Shown here: positions 16,888-25,863 of the stretch, one piece after another
Layout of the letters: each line of letters opens with the position of its first letter
Position numbering within the stretch: the stretch's first letter is position 1
DNA from: Bog-756 sp963730685
GTDB taxonomy: Bacteria; Actinomycetota; Acidimicrobiia; Acidimicrobiales; RAAP-2
Assembly: GCA_963730685.1 (NCBI GenBank)
Contig: CAVSSP010000001.1
Location: 1,116,001 to 1,180,000, forward strand
Length of the DNA stretch: 64,000 nucleotides
Reading direction: 5' to 3'
Notes under the pieces: model-generated
Told to the model about the DNA's origin: nothing
Databases searched by the model: none
Seen by the model: only the letters and a program-made list of their open reading frames with translations
Program-made: the position numbers and the translations under genes

Positions 16888-18555
16888 TCAGTTCTTCCAT
16901 CGCACCGCCAGAATGGCAATGTCGTCGTCCGAGTCCTCGTCGGTGAGGTCGCCCACGACCTTCTCGACGAGATCGTCCAACGGTGCCGACCCGGCCCCGA
17001 CAGCGTCCGCCAGGCGGTTCAGGCCCACGTCGAGGGTCTCGTTGCGTCGCTCGACGAGTCCGTCGGTGAAGGCGATCAGGGTGGCGTTGGGAGGCACGGT
17101 GATGGTCACCGGCTCATAGGTGCCCTCCCCGATGCCGATCGGCACCCCCACCTTCGTCGGGACGAACCCGGTCCTGGCCCCGGCGACGAGGTACGGGCTG
17201 AGATGGCCGGCGTTGGCCAGCGTGAGCTCGTGCCGTTTCACGTCACCCACCCCGACGAGCACCGTGGCGAAGTGACCGTCGACGTCGATGTCCAACTGCT
17301 CGGCACATTTCTGGAGGATGGCCGACGGGGAGTCTCCGTCCAGCGCATAGGCCCGGATGGTGAACCGCATCGCCGCCATGGCCGACGCGGCGCTGAGTCC
17401 CCGCCCCGACACGTCCCCGATCACGATGACGAACCGGTCCTCGTCCAACCCGATGATGCTGTACCAGTCACCCCCGATGTTGACGCCCCGTGCCCCGGGT
17501 AGATACCGGAACGCCACGTCCAGGCCCGGGATGTCCGGCGATGTTCGGGGGAGCAGGGCCCGCTGCAAGGTCTCGGCGATCGTCCGCTGCTGCCCGTAGA
17601 GGGCACCGAGCTCGCCGTAGAGCTGGCGAACCTCGGTCTCGGCCCGTTCCGCCGCCAGCCGACGCCGCACCAGACGCTCGGTGATCCAGGCCGCGGCGAC
17701 GCTCAGGACCACGCCGGTGATGGCGAAGATCCACGGGAGCCAACCGGTGAGTGTTCCGGCCAACGGGCCCTTCGTAGACACCACCACGGTGAGCTGGTCG
17801 TTGCCGAACGGCACATGAACCGTCGTGTGGCGGCCACTCACCGGAAACGCGGTGATGTCGGTGGTGAGCAGTTGTGACTGCTGCGTGGTCGGGCCGAGGA
17901 AGATGGCGTAGTTGAGGTCGGAGAATGCCGAGTTCGTCGCCACGCTGGCCCGCCGGTCGGCCGGCAGCGGTCGTTCTGCATAGACGGCGTAGCGCGGGCT
18001 CGAACCCGGGAGTGCCAGGGCATAGCCGAGGTAGTGCCGCGCCCCTCCCTGGAGCTGGGTCACCACGAAACTGGACGAGCCGAAAGCCCTCGACACGAAG
18101 GCCTGGGTGGCCGGCGCGGTCGGACCGAGTTGGGGCACCGACCCGACCGCGGCGATGGGAGTGACGGCGCCATCCGCCCGGCTCCACAGCGACGCCGAGG
18201 CGAACTGGCGCCCTGGTCCGACCTGGCCGGCCATGAACTGGTCGAATTTGGCGACGTTGCCACCGGTCGCCTCGGCTACCTCGGCCGCCAGCGCCAGTGG
18301 GGTCTGGGTGTTCGGGATCGCCGCGGTCAGGACGGCCCCGACCTGCTTGGCCTGGAGGTCGAGGAGGCGGGACTCGTTGTGGTTGTTGAGCGACCACGAG
18401 GTGAGCACCAGCGCCGCCGTGATGAGCAGCCCCACCGCCAGGACGATGAGCGTGGGCCCGTGGCGGCGATGGGCGGTCGGCGTGTCCCCGAGGGGCTCAG
18501 TTGGGCTGTCCTCCGGAGCGCTGCCGAGGCCCGGTGAGGAGTGATCCACTTCCAC
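16888..18555 (-). CDS. Membrane PP2C/SpoIIE-type serine phosphatase with extracytoplasmic sensor domain
   Basis: 555 residues; GTG 18555 behind GGGGGAGG. An N-terminal tail is followed by TM1 (about 34-55, TLIVLAVGLLITAALVL), a periplasmic-side domain of ~215 residues (CHASE-like spacing), TM2 (about 273-293, WIFAITGVVLSVAAAW) and a coiled-coil linker (AERAETEVRQLYGELG). The SpoIIE/RsbU phosphatase domain (about 330-555) has metal-binding acidic motifs VNIGGDWYSI, VIGDVSGRGLSAA, LIAFTDGLVERR and DEDSDDDIAIL. It should dephosphorylate the STAS partner in response to an external signal. It is the first gene of the operon with STAS and HATPase genes. Confidence 0.9.
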   Translation of the reverse strand: MEVDHSSPGLGSAPEDSPTEPLGDTPTAHRRHGPTLIVLAVGLLITAALVLTSWSLNNHNESRLLDLQAKQVGAVLTAAIPNTQTPLALAAEVAEATGGNVAKFDQFMAGQVGPGRQFASASLWSRADGAVTPIAAVGSVPQLGPTAPATQAFVSRAFGSSSFVVTQLQGGARHYLGYALALPGSSPRYAVYAERPLPADRRASVATNSAFSDLNYAIFLGPTTQQSQLLTTDITAFPVSGRHTTVHVPFGNDQLTVVVSTKGPLAGTLTGWLPWIFAITGVVLSVAAAWITERLVRRRLAAERAETEVRQLYGELGALYGQQRTIAETLQRALLPRTSPDIPGLDVAFRYLPGARGVNIGGDWYSIIGLDEDRFVIVIGDVSGRGLSAASAMAAMRFTIRAYALDGDSPSAILQKCAEQLDIDVDGHFATVLVGVGDVKRHELTLANAGHLSPYLVAGARTGFVPTKVGVPIGIGEGTYEPVTITVPPNATLIAFTDGLVERRNETLDVGLNRLADAVGAGSAPLDDLVEKVVGDLTDEDSDDDIAILAVRWKN

Positions 18556-18614
18556 TCAGACCTCCCCCTTCGACTCGTCGCGTCATCGGACCGTGCCGCA
18601 CCCTCTTTCCGGCA

Positions 18615-18647
18615 CACACCGTGCCACACCGTGCCACACCGCCACAC
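18615..18647 (+). repeat. Short ACACCGTGCC direct repeats
   Basis: Two perfect and one degenerate 10-bp copies in the gap between the phosphatase gene start and the hypothetical gene at 18673. Confidence 0.6.
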
Positions 18648-18672
18648 GTCATCGACGCCGGGGTGTCGGCGG

Positions 18673-19086
18673 TCACCTGGACGCCGATGCCGGATGGGTG
18701 GCTTCGCGAGACCCCCACCGGTTCAGGAGCAGGGCCTCGGCGTTGGGTGGGGTCTCCTCCGGCCACGCCACCTGGGTGACCTTCCCTCCGACCACCACCG
18801 CGCCCACCACCGGCCCACGATCGATGCCCTTCAGGCGGGCCTCGTACTCGCCGGCCGGGAGCGAGCCGAACACTCCGGCGAACTGGGTGGCGGGCCGGAC
18901 CTCCCGTCGCCGGACGGCGGTATGGGTGCCGTCCCAGGGGAGATGTCGCTGGTGGACCTCGATCTCGAGGCCCACCAGCGACTCGCCGGTGGTGATGACG
19001 AGGGCCCCCCGGTCACCGCCGATGTCGAGGACGACAGTGGCCTCGCCGCTCGGGCCCGGCCGCGGTTCGGGGGTGTGCGGATCCAT
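18673..19086 (-). CDS. Conserved-looking hypothetical protein (beta-rich)
   Basis: 137 residues, ATG 19086, 12 nt after the stop of the DUF4331 gene, so probably the last gene of that operon. No signal peptide. It is a beta-strand-rich sequence with VVLDIGGDRGALVITTGESL, a charged middle, FGSLPAGEYEARL (like the end of a carboxypeptidase-regulatory-like or Ig-type beta sandwich) and VTQVAWPEET. I do not recognise it. Confidence 0.65.
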   Translation of the reverse strand: MDPHTPEPRPGPSGEATVVLDIGGDRGALVITTGESLVGLEIEVHQRHLPWDGTHTAVRRREVRPATQFAGVFGSLPAGEYEARLKGIDRGPVVGAVVVGGKVTQVAWPEETPPNAEALLLNRWGSREATHPASASR

Positions 19087-19098
19087 CCGTCGCCGGCC

Positions 19099-20517
19099 CT
19101 AGGCCCCGACGGCGAAGCCGGAGGTGGGCAGCCCGAGGTAGGGGAAGGACGGCAGGTAGTTCTCCGTGCCCATGGCGGTCAGATCGGTGGGCCCCGACGT
19201 GAGACCCATGGAGATGGCCCCCGCCGCCGCATCCGGCTTGTACGCCGGATCGACCAGCGGGAGGGTGGCCCCGGCGATGGCGCGGAGCTCGATGGTGGTC
19301 ACATCATCGAAGACCCGCCGACCGTTGGGGTACCCGGCCGGGTCCCCGCCCACCAGGCCCAAGTTGGATGCCCCCGTCGTGGTCGGCTTGACCGCCACGT
19401 TGAGCCGCAGGACGTCAGCCTGGCGGGGCCCGGTGTAGTTCTGGAACCCGGGGACCACCCCGGCGGGGATCCCGGTCAGGAGGATGGCCTCGAGATCGGT
19501 CCGCGGCGCACCGGCCTGGTTGAACGCCGCCAGGTTGGGGAACACCCCGGGATAGAGCACGGGGAGGAGTCCGGCCAGTTCGGGGTGGGCCACATGGGCG
19601 GCAAACTGGCTGTCGGCCGACGGCGGCTGCGCGTTCCAGTAGTCCTTCGTCCCCAAGGGGATGAGCACCTCGTTGAACAGTGGGTTTCCGAGCCGTGACA
19701 CCTGCACGAAGGGCCCCGAGGTGACGTCGTCGCCCGGGGTGCTCTCGTAGATCCGGGCCTTCTGGCGACTCGCCGTGGTCCACACGCTGAGCACCGCGGC
19801 CGGATCGGTGACCTTGTTCGGGTGCGTCCCGTTCGCCGTCAGGTCGTCGATCGGCACCTGGATGGCGATGCTGTGCACATTGACCCCGGCCGTGGAGTTC
19901 ACTCCCTTGGCCATCTGGCCCAGGCCGGTGGCGGCCAGGCCGAAGGTGGCGTGGTCCTGCTCGAAGGGCCGGAGGTCCCCGAGGTCGAAGATGGCGCCGA
20001 GGTCAACGTAGAAGCCTTCGGCCCGCTGGCCGGCGAACACCGCCGTACCGGGGGCGACGGTGGTGATCGCCTGGTCGGCCAGGCTGACGTAGTCGGGCGT
20101 GGACAGGGGACCGATGTTGCAGGGCGGGCAGGGGATCCCCGAACCGAGCAGATGGCTCCCCTGGTGGTCGACCCTCGTGATCGAGTAGGTCTGCCTCCGG
20201 TTCCAGCTGGGGCTGGTCAGGGTCGTGATCGGACCGGTGTTGTACAAGAAGGTGTTGGGGTTGGTGATCTCGCTGGTGAACTGGAACTGGTAGCTGATGT
20301 CGATGTCGCCATCGTGGTCGTTGTCGATGTTGATGGCGTAGAGGACGTCGTCGCCGAACTCGTAGAAGTTGGGACCTCCGTCAGGGGCCTGCAGTGGCAC
20401 GTAGTTGGCGATGATGGTGACTCGGTCCGGCCGGTCGGGACTGACGAACGCGTACAGATCGGTCGAGTCGGCAACGGGATCCTTGGAGATCTCCGGCGCT
20501 TCGCGGTGGGATGACAT
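19099..20517 (-). CDS. DUF4331 domain protein
   Basis: 472 residues. I chose ATG 20517 because of the GAGGTAATGCA ribosome site and because DUF4331 proteins begin with this exact motif (MSSHREAPEISKDPVADSTD, where the S-H-R-E-A-P is diagnostic). Later family blocks are LYAFVSPDRPDRVTIIANYV, FYEFGDDVLYAINIDNDHDG (an acidic, perhaps Ca-binding run) and HSIAIQVPIDDL. Function unknown; the family is often found next to TPR or secreted proteins. The frame stays open upstream to 20916 only because the preceding Tat gene carries an apparent one-base insertion. It has no signal peptide of its own at this start, while relatives can be exported. Confidence 0.85.
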   Translation of the reverse strand: MSSHREAPEISKDPVADSTDLYAFVSPDRPDRVTIIANYVPLQAPDGGPNFYEFGDDVLYAINIDNDHDGDIDISYQFQFTSEITNPNTFLYNTGPITTLTSPSWNRRQTYSITRVDHQGSHLLGSGIPCPPCNIGPLSTPDYVSLADQAITTVAPGTAVFAGQRAEGFYVDLGAIFDLGDLRPFEQDHATFGLAATGLGQMAKGVNSTAGVNVHSIAIQVPIDDLTANGTHPNKVTDPAAVLSVWTTASRQKARIYESTPGDDVTSGPFVQVSRLGNPLFNEVLIPLGTKDYWNAQPPSADSQFAAHVAHPELAGLLPVLYPGVFPNLAAFNQAGAPRTDLEAILLTGIPAGVVPGFQNYTGPRQADVLRLNVAVKPTTTGASNLGLVGGDPAGYPNGRRVFDDVTTIELRAIAGATLPLVDPAYKPDAAAGAISMGLTSGPTDLTAMGTENYLPSFPYLGLPTSGFAVGA

Positions 20518-20609
20518 TGCATTACCTCGGTTTCTTCTGGTTGGGCAGGGGACAGGGCAGATGGTGGATGGACGGTGGGTGGGCGGTGGGTGGGCGTCGT
20601 TCGCCGTTG

Positions 20610-20916
20610 TCAGCGCAGCGCTCTGATCAAGCGAGGCCGCCAGTCGGGGGTCGAGCACGGTGATCTCGCGGGTGCCGGACAGGAGGCTGATCTCCCCGGT
20701 GGCGAGGTCCTTGACGTGGGCGATGAGCGGCTCGCTCATCGACGTCGATCCTTCGAGGTCGGTGACCGCCGCCTCGGCGGCGCCGGCGTCTGCCGGTGCC
20801 TGGCTGTCGACCGCCCCCAGGAGGGCCGGTGCGCCGGGCAGTGCGGCAATGGCACCGGCGGCGACCGCCGCCGCCGAGCCACTCTTCAAGAACAACCGCC
20901 GGCTGAATTTGCTCAT
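20610..20916 (-). CDS. Tat-signal miniprotein, one-base frameshift near 20629
   Basis: About 101 residues. ATG 20916 begins a twin-arginine signal (SKFSRRLFLKSGSAAAVAAG), followed by a short mature part with EPLIAHVKDLATGEISLLSG and TREITVLDPRLAASL. As written, the frame runs on into DUF4331. Removing one T of the TT at about 20629-20630 restores LIRALR followed by a stop (20610), which is how I expect such Tat miniproteins to end. The corrected gap to DUF4331 is about 90 bp. Small Tat proteins of this kind usually accompany redox or secreted partners; a link to DUF4331 is inferred from position. Confidence 0.7.
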
Positions 20917-21294
20917 GACGACCTCCTGGGCAGGCGAGGTACTCCTTGTGCTCTACGGGGCTGTCGACGATCCGGATGAATTTCATCGGCGGCATCGGCA
21001 GCATCGGCAGCATCGGCAGCCGCCGCCACCGGCACCGAATGTGTCGCTGGACCGGGCGGGGAAGGCGATGACCGCGGACGCCGCCCGATCGCCCTAGATT
21101 CGCCTGGCCCTGGTGCAGGCCGCCGCCGCGGACCTCCCGACCGGGCAGGACGGCGTGACGGCGATGGACGGAGCCAACGCCGCACGGAACTCAGGGGCCG
21201 CGGCGCGCTCGGGAGCGACGGGATCGAGCGCAGCGGGTCGAATCGAGTCGGCGGCGCGGCGCTGGCGGCACCGGTGGCCGGGCCAGCGGGCCAG
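20917..21294. other. 378-bp gap with short tandem array
   Basis: No convincing gene. Holds four copies of a 9-bp unit, CATCGGCRG, at 20984-21019. A TAGATT box at about 21095-21100 on the plus strand stands 12 nt before a GTG that opens a 61-codon Ala/Arg-rich frame (21113-21298), which I judge unlikely to be a gene. Confidence 0.5.
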
Positions 21295-21588
21295 CTAGGG
21301 CGTGCGGGACAAGGAGTTGACGGCGTGGACCGCCGAGGCGGCAAGTCGCGTGGCCATGTCCCCACCCACCACCGAGGTGAGCCAGTGGAAGAGCTCGGTG
21401 GGCCCGACGTCGTCGGTGCCCCGGAATACCTCGGTCCGATCGAGTTGCCCGGTGTCGGGGTCCATGATCCCGATCCACCACACCGGGACGATGAAGTCGC
21501 TCGAGCGGTACCAGCGCAGGTCGTAGGCAGCCGCGGCCGAACGTTCGGTCACGCGAATCGTGGCTGATCCGGCGGGCTCCAACGACAT
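21295..21588 (-). CDS. Hypothetical protein (97 residues)
   Basis: ATG 21588 (SLEPAGSATIRVTERS). A compact alpha/beta sequence with YDLRWYRSSDFIVPVWWIGI, DPDTGQLDRTEVFRG and a helical end TELFHWLTSVVGGDMATRL. No signal peptide and no recognised domain. TACAGT lies 9 nt before the ATG. Divergent from the TMEM175 gene. Confidence 0.6.
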   Translation of the reverse strand: MSLEPAGSATIRVTERSAAAAYDLRWYRSSDFIVPVWWIGIMDPDTGQLDRTEVFRGTDDVGPTELFHWLTSVVGGDMATRLAASAVHAVNSLSRTP

Positions 21589-21716
21589 GGGACTATGACT
21601 GTACCGATCGGCTAATGATCCCGCTACTCCGTCCGCCCCCAGCATGAAAGTGCTGGTCAGAGGGGTCGTCCGGTGCGGCACGACCGCCCCGACGACAACT
21701 CCTGAAACAATGAGTC

Positions 21717-22325
21717 ATGCGGAGCGAGAGGGGATTCCATCGGTTGGTGGCATTCAGCGACGCGGTGGTGGCGATCGCCATCACCTTGCTGATCCTCCCG
21801 CTCGTCGACCGGGCCAGCAACATCAACGGCGGCGATGTGCTGACCTTCTTCAACGAGAACAGGTTCAGATTGTTCGCCTTCACCCTCAGTTTCGTCGTCA
21901 TCGGCAGCTTCTGGTGGGGCCAGCACCAGGCATTCGAGCGGGTGAAGGGCTACAACACCGTGTTCGTCCTGGCCATCTTCGTGTGGCTGTTCAGCATCGT
22001 CTTCCTCCCGTTCCCCACCGAGCTCCTCGGTTCGGGCAAATCCAATGTCCCCACCCACGCCCTCTACGTCGGGACCATGCTGCTGGCCACGGTGGCGAGC
22101 TTCGTGGCGCAGTGGGCCGTCGTCCGGTGGCCCGAGCTCCAGACCGAGGACCACCGCGGCACCGCCACCATCGACGGCGCACTGGTGTCCACCATCCTGA
22201 TGGCGTTGGCCTTCACGGGGACGATCGTCTTGCCGGCACTGGGCATGTGGTGCCTGCTCATCCTCCTGCTGCAGAAGCCCGCCGAACGGTTGGCCGCCCG
22301 CGGCCGAGCCCGGGCCCTGGCGTGA
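21717..22325 (+). CDS. TMEM175/DUF1211 family potassium channel-like protein
   Basis: 202 residues, six hydrophobic helices. The first has the family signature R-x-x-x-F-S-D: RLVAFSDAVVAIAITLLILP. The FSD motif lines the pore in bacterial TMEM175 K+ channels, where two protomers or more assemble. The second helix pair holds SFVVIGSFWWGQHQAFERVK (the conserved W-x-x-H). Expected role: potassium leak or regulation at the cell membrane. ATG 21717 starts a monocistronic unit with no clear ribosome site. Confidence 0.9.
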   Translation: MRSERGFHRLVAFSDAVVAIAITLLILPLVDRASNINGGDVLTFFNENRFRLFAFTLSFVVIGSFWWGQHQAFERVKGYNTVFVLAIFVWLFSIVFLPFPTELLGSGKSNVPTHALYVGTMLLATVASFVAQWAVVRWPELQTEDHRGTATIDGALVSTILMALAFTGTIVLPALGMWCLLILLLQKPAERLAARGRARALA

Positions 22326-22512
22326 CCGGCCTGGGAGGGTCGGCATCCACCGGGGGCACGGCCGTGCATGGGGCGACAGGTTCGGCGCCCTGACGGGCGG
22401 ATTCGGCATCAACGGGCAGGTGCGCACCGAGGCCGACGGGTCAGGCCGTCCTTCCTCACCGGAGGGTTCCCCGCCCCGCGTTCCGACCCTGTCTCCCGGT
22501 GCCCGACGGGGG

Positions 22513-22518
22513 TAGCTT
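22513..22518 (+). promoter_or_regulatory. -10 box of leaderless dehydrogenase gene
   Basis: TAGCTT, 6 nt before ATG 22525. Confidence 0.5.
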
Positions 22519-22524
22519 GGGGGC

Positions 22525-23367
22525 ATGCGGATCGCCGTGCTCGGGATGGGACACATGGGCCAGGCGATCGCCGCCCGTCTCCTCGAGCAGGGCCACACCG
22601 TCGTGGCGTGGAACCGGACGCCGGACAAGGCCCGCCAGATGGCCGAGCACGGGGCCCTTCCCGTGGACGACCTGGCCGATGCGGTGGGTCAGGTGGAGTT
22701 GGTCATCACCAGCCTGTCCAACGACGACGCCGTCCGATCCCTCGCGCTGGGCGACGGCGGGATCGTCGCCGCCGAGACCGAGGCGCTCTACGCCGACGCG
22801 TCCACCATCTCGCCCGGGCTGAGCGACGAGATCGCCCGGCGCTACCCGCGGTTCGTGTCCATGCCTATCTCCGGCAGCCCCGAGGCGGTGCGCGCCGGCC
22901 AGGCCGTGTACCTGGTGGGTGGTCCCGACCAGTCGGTCGAGATGTTGGAGCCGGTGCTCGCCGATCTGTCTCCGACCCGCCACCGATATCCCGAGTCGCG
23001 CCTGGCCGCGGTGGCCAAGCTGACCGTCAACGCGGTGCTGCTCGCCGGGATCGTGTCCCTGGCGGAGGGACTGGTCGTGGGGCAGGCGGGTGGGTTGAGT
23101 GAGATCGAGCTACGCCGGTTGCTCGTCGACAGTCCCACCGTGGCACCGGGCGTGAGGGCCCGGTTCGAGGCCATTCTCACCGGGAACGGGCCTACCTTGT
23201 GGACCGTTGACCTCGGCTCGAAGGACACCCGGCTGGCACTGGAGATCGGGACGCAGACCCACGAGCTCCCACTCATCTCGGCGGCCAAGAGCCGGTACGA
23301 CGCTGCGTCCGAGCAGGGCCTCGGCAGCCAGGATGTCGCCGCAGTGGCCCGGCTCTATCTGGGCTGA
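22525..23367 (+). CDS. NAD(P)-dependent beta-hydroxyacid dehydrogenase family oxidoreductase
   Basis: 280 residues, the normal length of the 3-hydroxyisobutyrate / 6-phosphogluconate dehydrogenase-like family. The dinucleotide motif is at the very start (RIAVLGMGHMGQAIAARLLE) with VVAWNRTPDKA, whose Arg after Asn favours NADP(H). The substrate-binding stretch ISGSPEAVRAGQAVYLVGG replaces the usual S-G-G-x-x-G-A with S-G-S-x-x-A. The catalytic Lys lies in VAKLTVNAVLLAGI. Members also include imine reductases; the substrate cannot be told. Confidence 0.85.
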   Translation: MRIAVLGMGHMGQAIAARLLEQGHTVVAWNRTPDKARQMAEHGALPVDDLADAVGQVELVITSLSNDDAVRSLALGDGGIVAAETEALYADASTISPGLSDEIARRYPRFVSMPISGSPEAVRAGQAVYLVGGPDQSVEMLEPVLADLSPTRHRYPESRLAAVAKLTVNAVLLAGIVSLAEGLVVGQAGGLSEIELRRLLVDSPTVAPGVRARFEAILTGNGPTLWTVDLGSKDTRLALEIGTQTHELPLISAAKSRYDAASEQGLGSQDVAAVARLYLG

Positions 23368-23525
23368 CGCCGACCGGGTCGGACCGGACGGAACGGTCGG
23401 GCGGGCCGTCCTGCCCCGGTGCCGTCGGCAGTGGTGCCGGATGAGCGCCGGACGGGCGCCGGTGGGAATTACCTCGGGGGATGTCAACGTGACCGGGCAG
23501 CCGTTCGTAGTAGGGGCGATGATCC

Positions 23526-24044
23526 GTGACCCCTGAGATACCGGAGTCCGAGCAGTGTGAGACCGAGACCTACGAGGATGCCTTCGAGCGTCTGTTGATG
23601 CGCGCCTACCGGGTCAGTTTCCAGATCGTGAGGAGCCGAGAGGATGCCGAGGACGTGGCAATGGACACCATGGCACGAGTGCTCCGCCACTGGGACCGCC
23701 TGGGACCCACGCCGGACCCTTGGGTGGCCAAGGTGGCGACCAACCTGTCGATCGATCGGTGGCGCAGGGCTCGCAGGCGCCGGAACCAGGACCTCCTCGG
23801 GCGTCTCGGGTCCTCCGACCATCAGACCGAGGACGGGATGGTGATCCGGCAGGCACTCGCAAGACTGCCGAAACGCCAGCGGGAGGTGGTTGCCATGCGG
23901 TACTTCCTGGACATGTCGGAACAGGACATCGCCTCCACCCTCGGCTGTTCGACCGGAACGGTGAAACAGCACGCCAGCCGCGGGCTCGCCGCGTTGCGCC
24001 GTGAGCTGAAGGACCCCTCACTCGGAGACCTCACCAGTGCCTGA
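23526..24044 (+). CDS. ECF-type RNA polymerase sigma factor
   Basis: 172 residues. Sigma region 2 spans about 18-85 (YEDAFERLLMRAYRVSFQIV, SREDAEDVAMDTMARVLRHW), and region 4 spans about 110-160 (LARLPKRQREVVAMRYFLDM, then MSEQDIASTLGCSTGTVKQH, the helix-turn-helix that reads the -35). Region 3 is absent, as in ECF sigmas of the SigE/SigJ-like actinobacterial group. GTG 23526 is fixed by an in-frame TGA two codons upstream. It overlaps the next gene by 8 nt, a common arrangement for a sigma factor and its membrane partner. Confidence 0.9.
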   Translation: MTPEIPESEQCETETYEDAFERLLMRAYRVSFQIVRSREDAEDVAMDTMARVLRHWDRLGPTPDPWVAKVATNLSIDRWRRARRRRNQDLLGRLGSSDHQTEDGMVIRQALARLPKRQREVVAMRYFLDMSEQDIASTLGCSTGTVKQHASRGLAALRRELKDPSLGDLTSA

Positions 24045-24660
24045 GGTCGACATCCCGCCCCCGTCCTCGACGCTGGACCACTACCGGGCCGAGGTCGAGC
24101 GACGGGCCAGGGATCTGGGGCTCCGCCGCCGTCGGAGGACGGCAGGTGCGTTGGCCGCTGCCGTGGCGGTGGTGGTGGTGGCCGTCTCGGTGGGGACCGT
24201 CGACCAACCGGCGCCGCTCCGGACCGCTACGGGCTCCTCGGCGGCGACCCACGCCGGGGCCGGATTGCCTCGAGCGGCATCACGACCGACCGCCGCGCTT
24301 CCGGCTCCGGTGGCGAGCAACCAGGCAACAGGCGCCGTCAACGGAACCCCGGACTTCGCCCCGTCGGGCTCGACGGACTCGGTCACCATCGACGAGCGGC
24401 CCAGCGGATTCGTCGCCACCACCGGCGTAGACCGCGATGTCCTGATCATCCTGGCCGATCCCACAGGAGGGTTCGGTCGGACGGAGATCGCCAGAGGCTC
24501 GACCACCGTGGTGTCGCTCGTGTCCCAGTCCTGGGCCGGAGGAACGGTCCGGATCGTCGTCAGGACGAACCGGCCGGGGAGGGCCTCGTTCTCGGTCCCC
24601 TATCCAGGGCGTCCGGCCGCCTCGTGGCACGGGACCATCGTCGTCACAGGAGGGAGGTGA
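24037..24660 (+). CDS. Single-pass membrane protein, candidate anti-sigma partner of the ECF factor
   Basis: 207 residues. GTG 24037 overlaps the sigma gene. A short N-terminal cytoplasmic segment (~35 residues, HYRAEVERRARDLGLRRRRR) precedes one transmembrane helix (AGALAAAVAVVVVAVSVGTV) and a ~150-residue external domain rich in beta strands (VDRDVLIILADPTGGFGRTE, GTVRIVVRTN). There is no zinc anti-sigma HxxxCxxC motif, so assignment as the anti-sigma factor rests only on overlap with the sigma gene and topology. Confidence 0.75.
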   Translation: MPEVDIPPPSSTLDHYRAEVERRARDLGLRRRRRTAGALAAAVAVVVVAVSVGTVDQPAPLRTATGSSAATHAGAGLPRAASRPTAALPAPVASNQATGAVNGTPDFAPSGSTDSVTIDERPSGFVATTGVDRDVLIILADPTGGFGRTEIARGSTTVVSLVSQSWAGGTVRIVVRTNRPGRASFSVPYPGRPAASWHGTIVVTGGR

Positions 24661-24922
24661 TCCTGTGCGCACCCGAATCGTGCTCACCCGAGCCCGGCCG
24701 GGCTGGGCAGATCGACCGGGCTCGTTGGTGGCCCCGCTCCCGCATCCTCGGGTCGGTCCGATGGAGAACAATTGCCAGCCGGCCCACGGCCGCGAGCGGC
24801 CCCGCAGCCGGCCCACCGCCGCCCCGGCCACGGGGTGCCACGAGCCGACACCCCGGGGCCGGAACAGTGACCGAACGGTGACGCACAGCGACCGGCCCCA
24901 CGACGGCGAGGACCTCCGTCTG

Positions 24923-24928
24923 TACGAT
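24923..24928 (+). promoter_or_regulatory. -10 box of GH114 gene
   Basis: TACGAT, 8 nt before ATG 24937. Confidence 0.45.
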
Positions 24929-24936
24929 GAACGACC

Positions 24937-25857
24937 ATGCGATCTCCACCTCGGCCGTCCGTCATCCGGCGCCCGGGGCGACGCCTGGCCGCTTTGGCCA
25001 TGTGCGTCGCAGTGGTGGCGACCCTGGTCGGCGTGTCATCGGCCACCAGGGCGGGTGCGGCAACGTGGTGGATCCCGCCCCTCGGAAACCAACCGTGGCA
25101 GTGGGAGCTGAGCCACCCCCTGAACCTGCACAGTGCCCGGGACATGGGCACGACGGACACGCTGCCGAATGGCGAGCCGGCTCCCGCTCCGGTGATCTAC
25201 GACATCGACGGGATCATCAACCCGTCCTCGACGGTGTCCGCGCTGCACGCCATGGGGAAGCGTGTGGTCTGCTACGTCGAGGTCGGCGCGGCGGGCGATT
25301 ACTACTCGGCTGCCGAGGAGGGCATCCCCGTCACCTACTTCGCCCAGTTGAAGGCGGCCGGCGTGCTGGGCAAGCGTGAGGCCGGCTATCCCGAGTACTA
25401 CCTGAACATCCGGTCGGCGTCCACCCTCTACATCGTCGCCTCGATGATCGCCACCCAGTGTGCGGCCAAAGGCTTCGATGCCGTCGAGACCGACATCGAC
25501 GAGGAGTACACGAACGCCACCGGCTTCCCTCTGACCAAGGCCTCCGAAGAGGCGTATATGACGCTCCTCGCCAATTTCATGCACGGTCTCGGCCTGGCCT
25601 GGTGGATCAAGAACCCCGACGACACCGGTGACAGCTATGCCGCCGACATGTACCCGCTGGCCGACGCAGTCCTCACCGAGCAGTGCAACCAGTACGGCAC
25701 CTGCGACCTCCTGGCACCGTACGTCGGGCACAAGGCCATCTTCAACGCCGAGTACAGCGCCAAGACGTCCTCGTTCTGCGCCGTCGACAATGCGTTCGGG
25801 CTCAACGGAGCCAGATTCAACCTCGGCCTGACCGGCACCAGGGATCCGTGCCGGTAG
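24937..25857 (+). CDS. GH114 family endo-alpha-1,4-polygalactosaminidase-like secreted protein
   Basis: 306 residues. A signal peptide (RLAALAMCVAVVATLVGVSS to AGA) is followed by the TIM-barrel domain: VIYDIDGIINPSSTVSALHA, then RVVCYVEVGAAGDYYSAAE, which carries the family C-Y-x-x-x-G-x-x-E/D motif. AAKGFDAVETDIDEEYTN contains the acidic D-x-D/E residues near the active site of GH114. The C-terminal AEQCNQYGTCDLL-type segment and conserved cysteines fit a secreted fold. The family cleaves galactosamine-containing polysaccharides; here the substrate could be the cell's own exopolymer. The chromate transporter gene follows after 6 nt. Confidence 0.85.
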   Translation: MRSPPRPSVIRRPGRRLAALAMCVAVVATLVGVSSATRAGAATWWIPPLGNQPWQWELSHPLNLHSARDMGTTDTLPNGEPAPAPVIYDIDGIINPSSTVSALHAMGKRVVCYVEVGAAGDYYSAAEEGIPVTYFAQLKAAGVLGKREAGYPEYYLNIRSASTLYIVASMIATQCAAKGFDAVETDIDEEYTNATGFPLTKASEEAYMTLLANFMHGLGLAWWIKNPDDTGDSYAADMYPLADAVLTEQCNQYGTCDLLAPYVGHKAIFNAEYSAKTSSFCAVDNAFGLNGARFNLGLTGTRDPCR

Positions 25858-25863
25858 GGCCCG

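Noticed and set aside
19099..20916. 605-residue Tat-DUF4331 fusion
   Set aside because: A one-base insertion near 20629 explains the read-through; DUF4331 has its own ribosome site and a standard start.
21113..21298. 61-codon frame 12 nt after a TAGATT box
   Set aside because: Ala/Arg/Gly-rich with no features; the distance from the box is too long for the leaderless pattern and there is no ribosome site.
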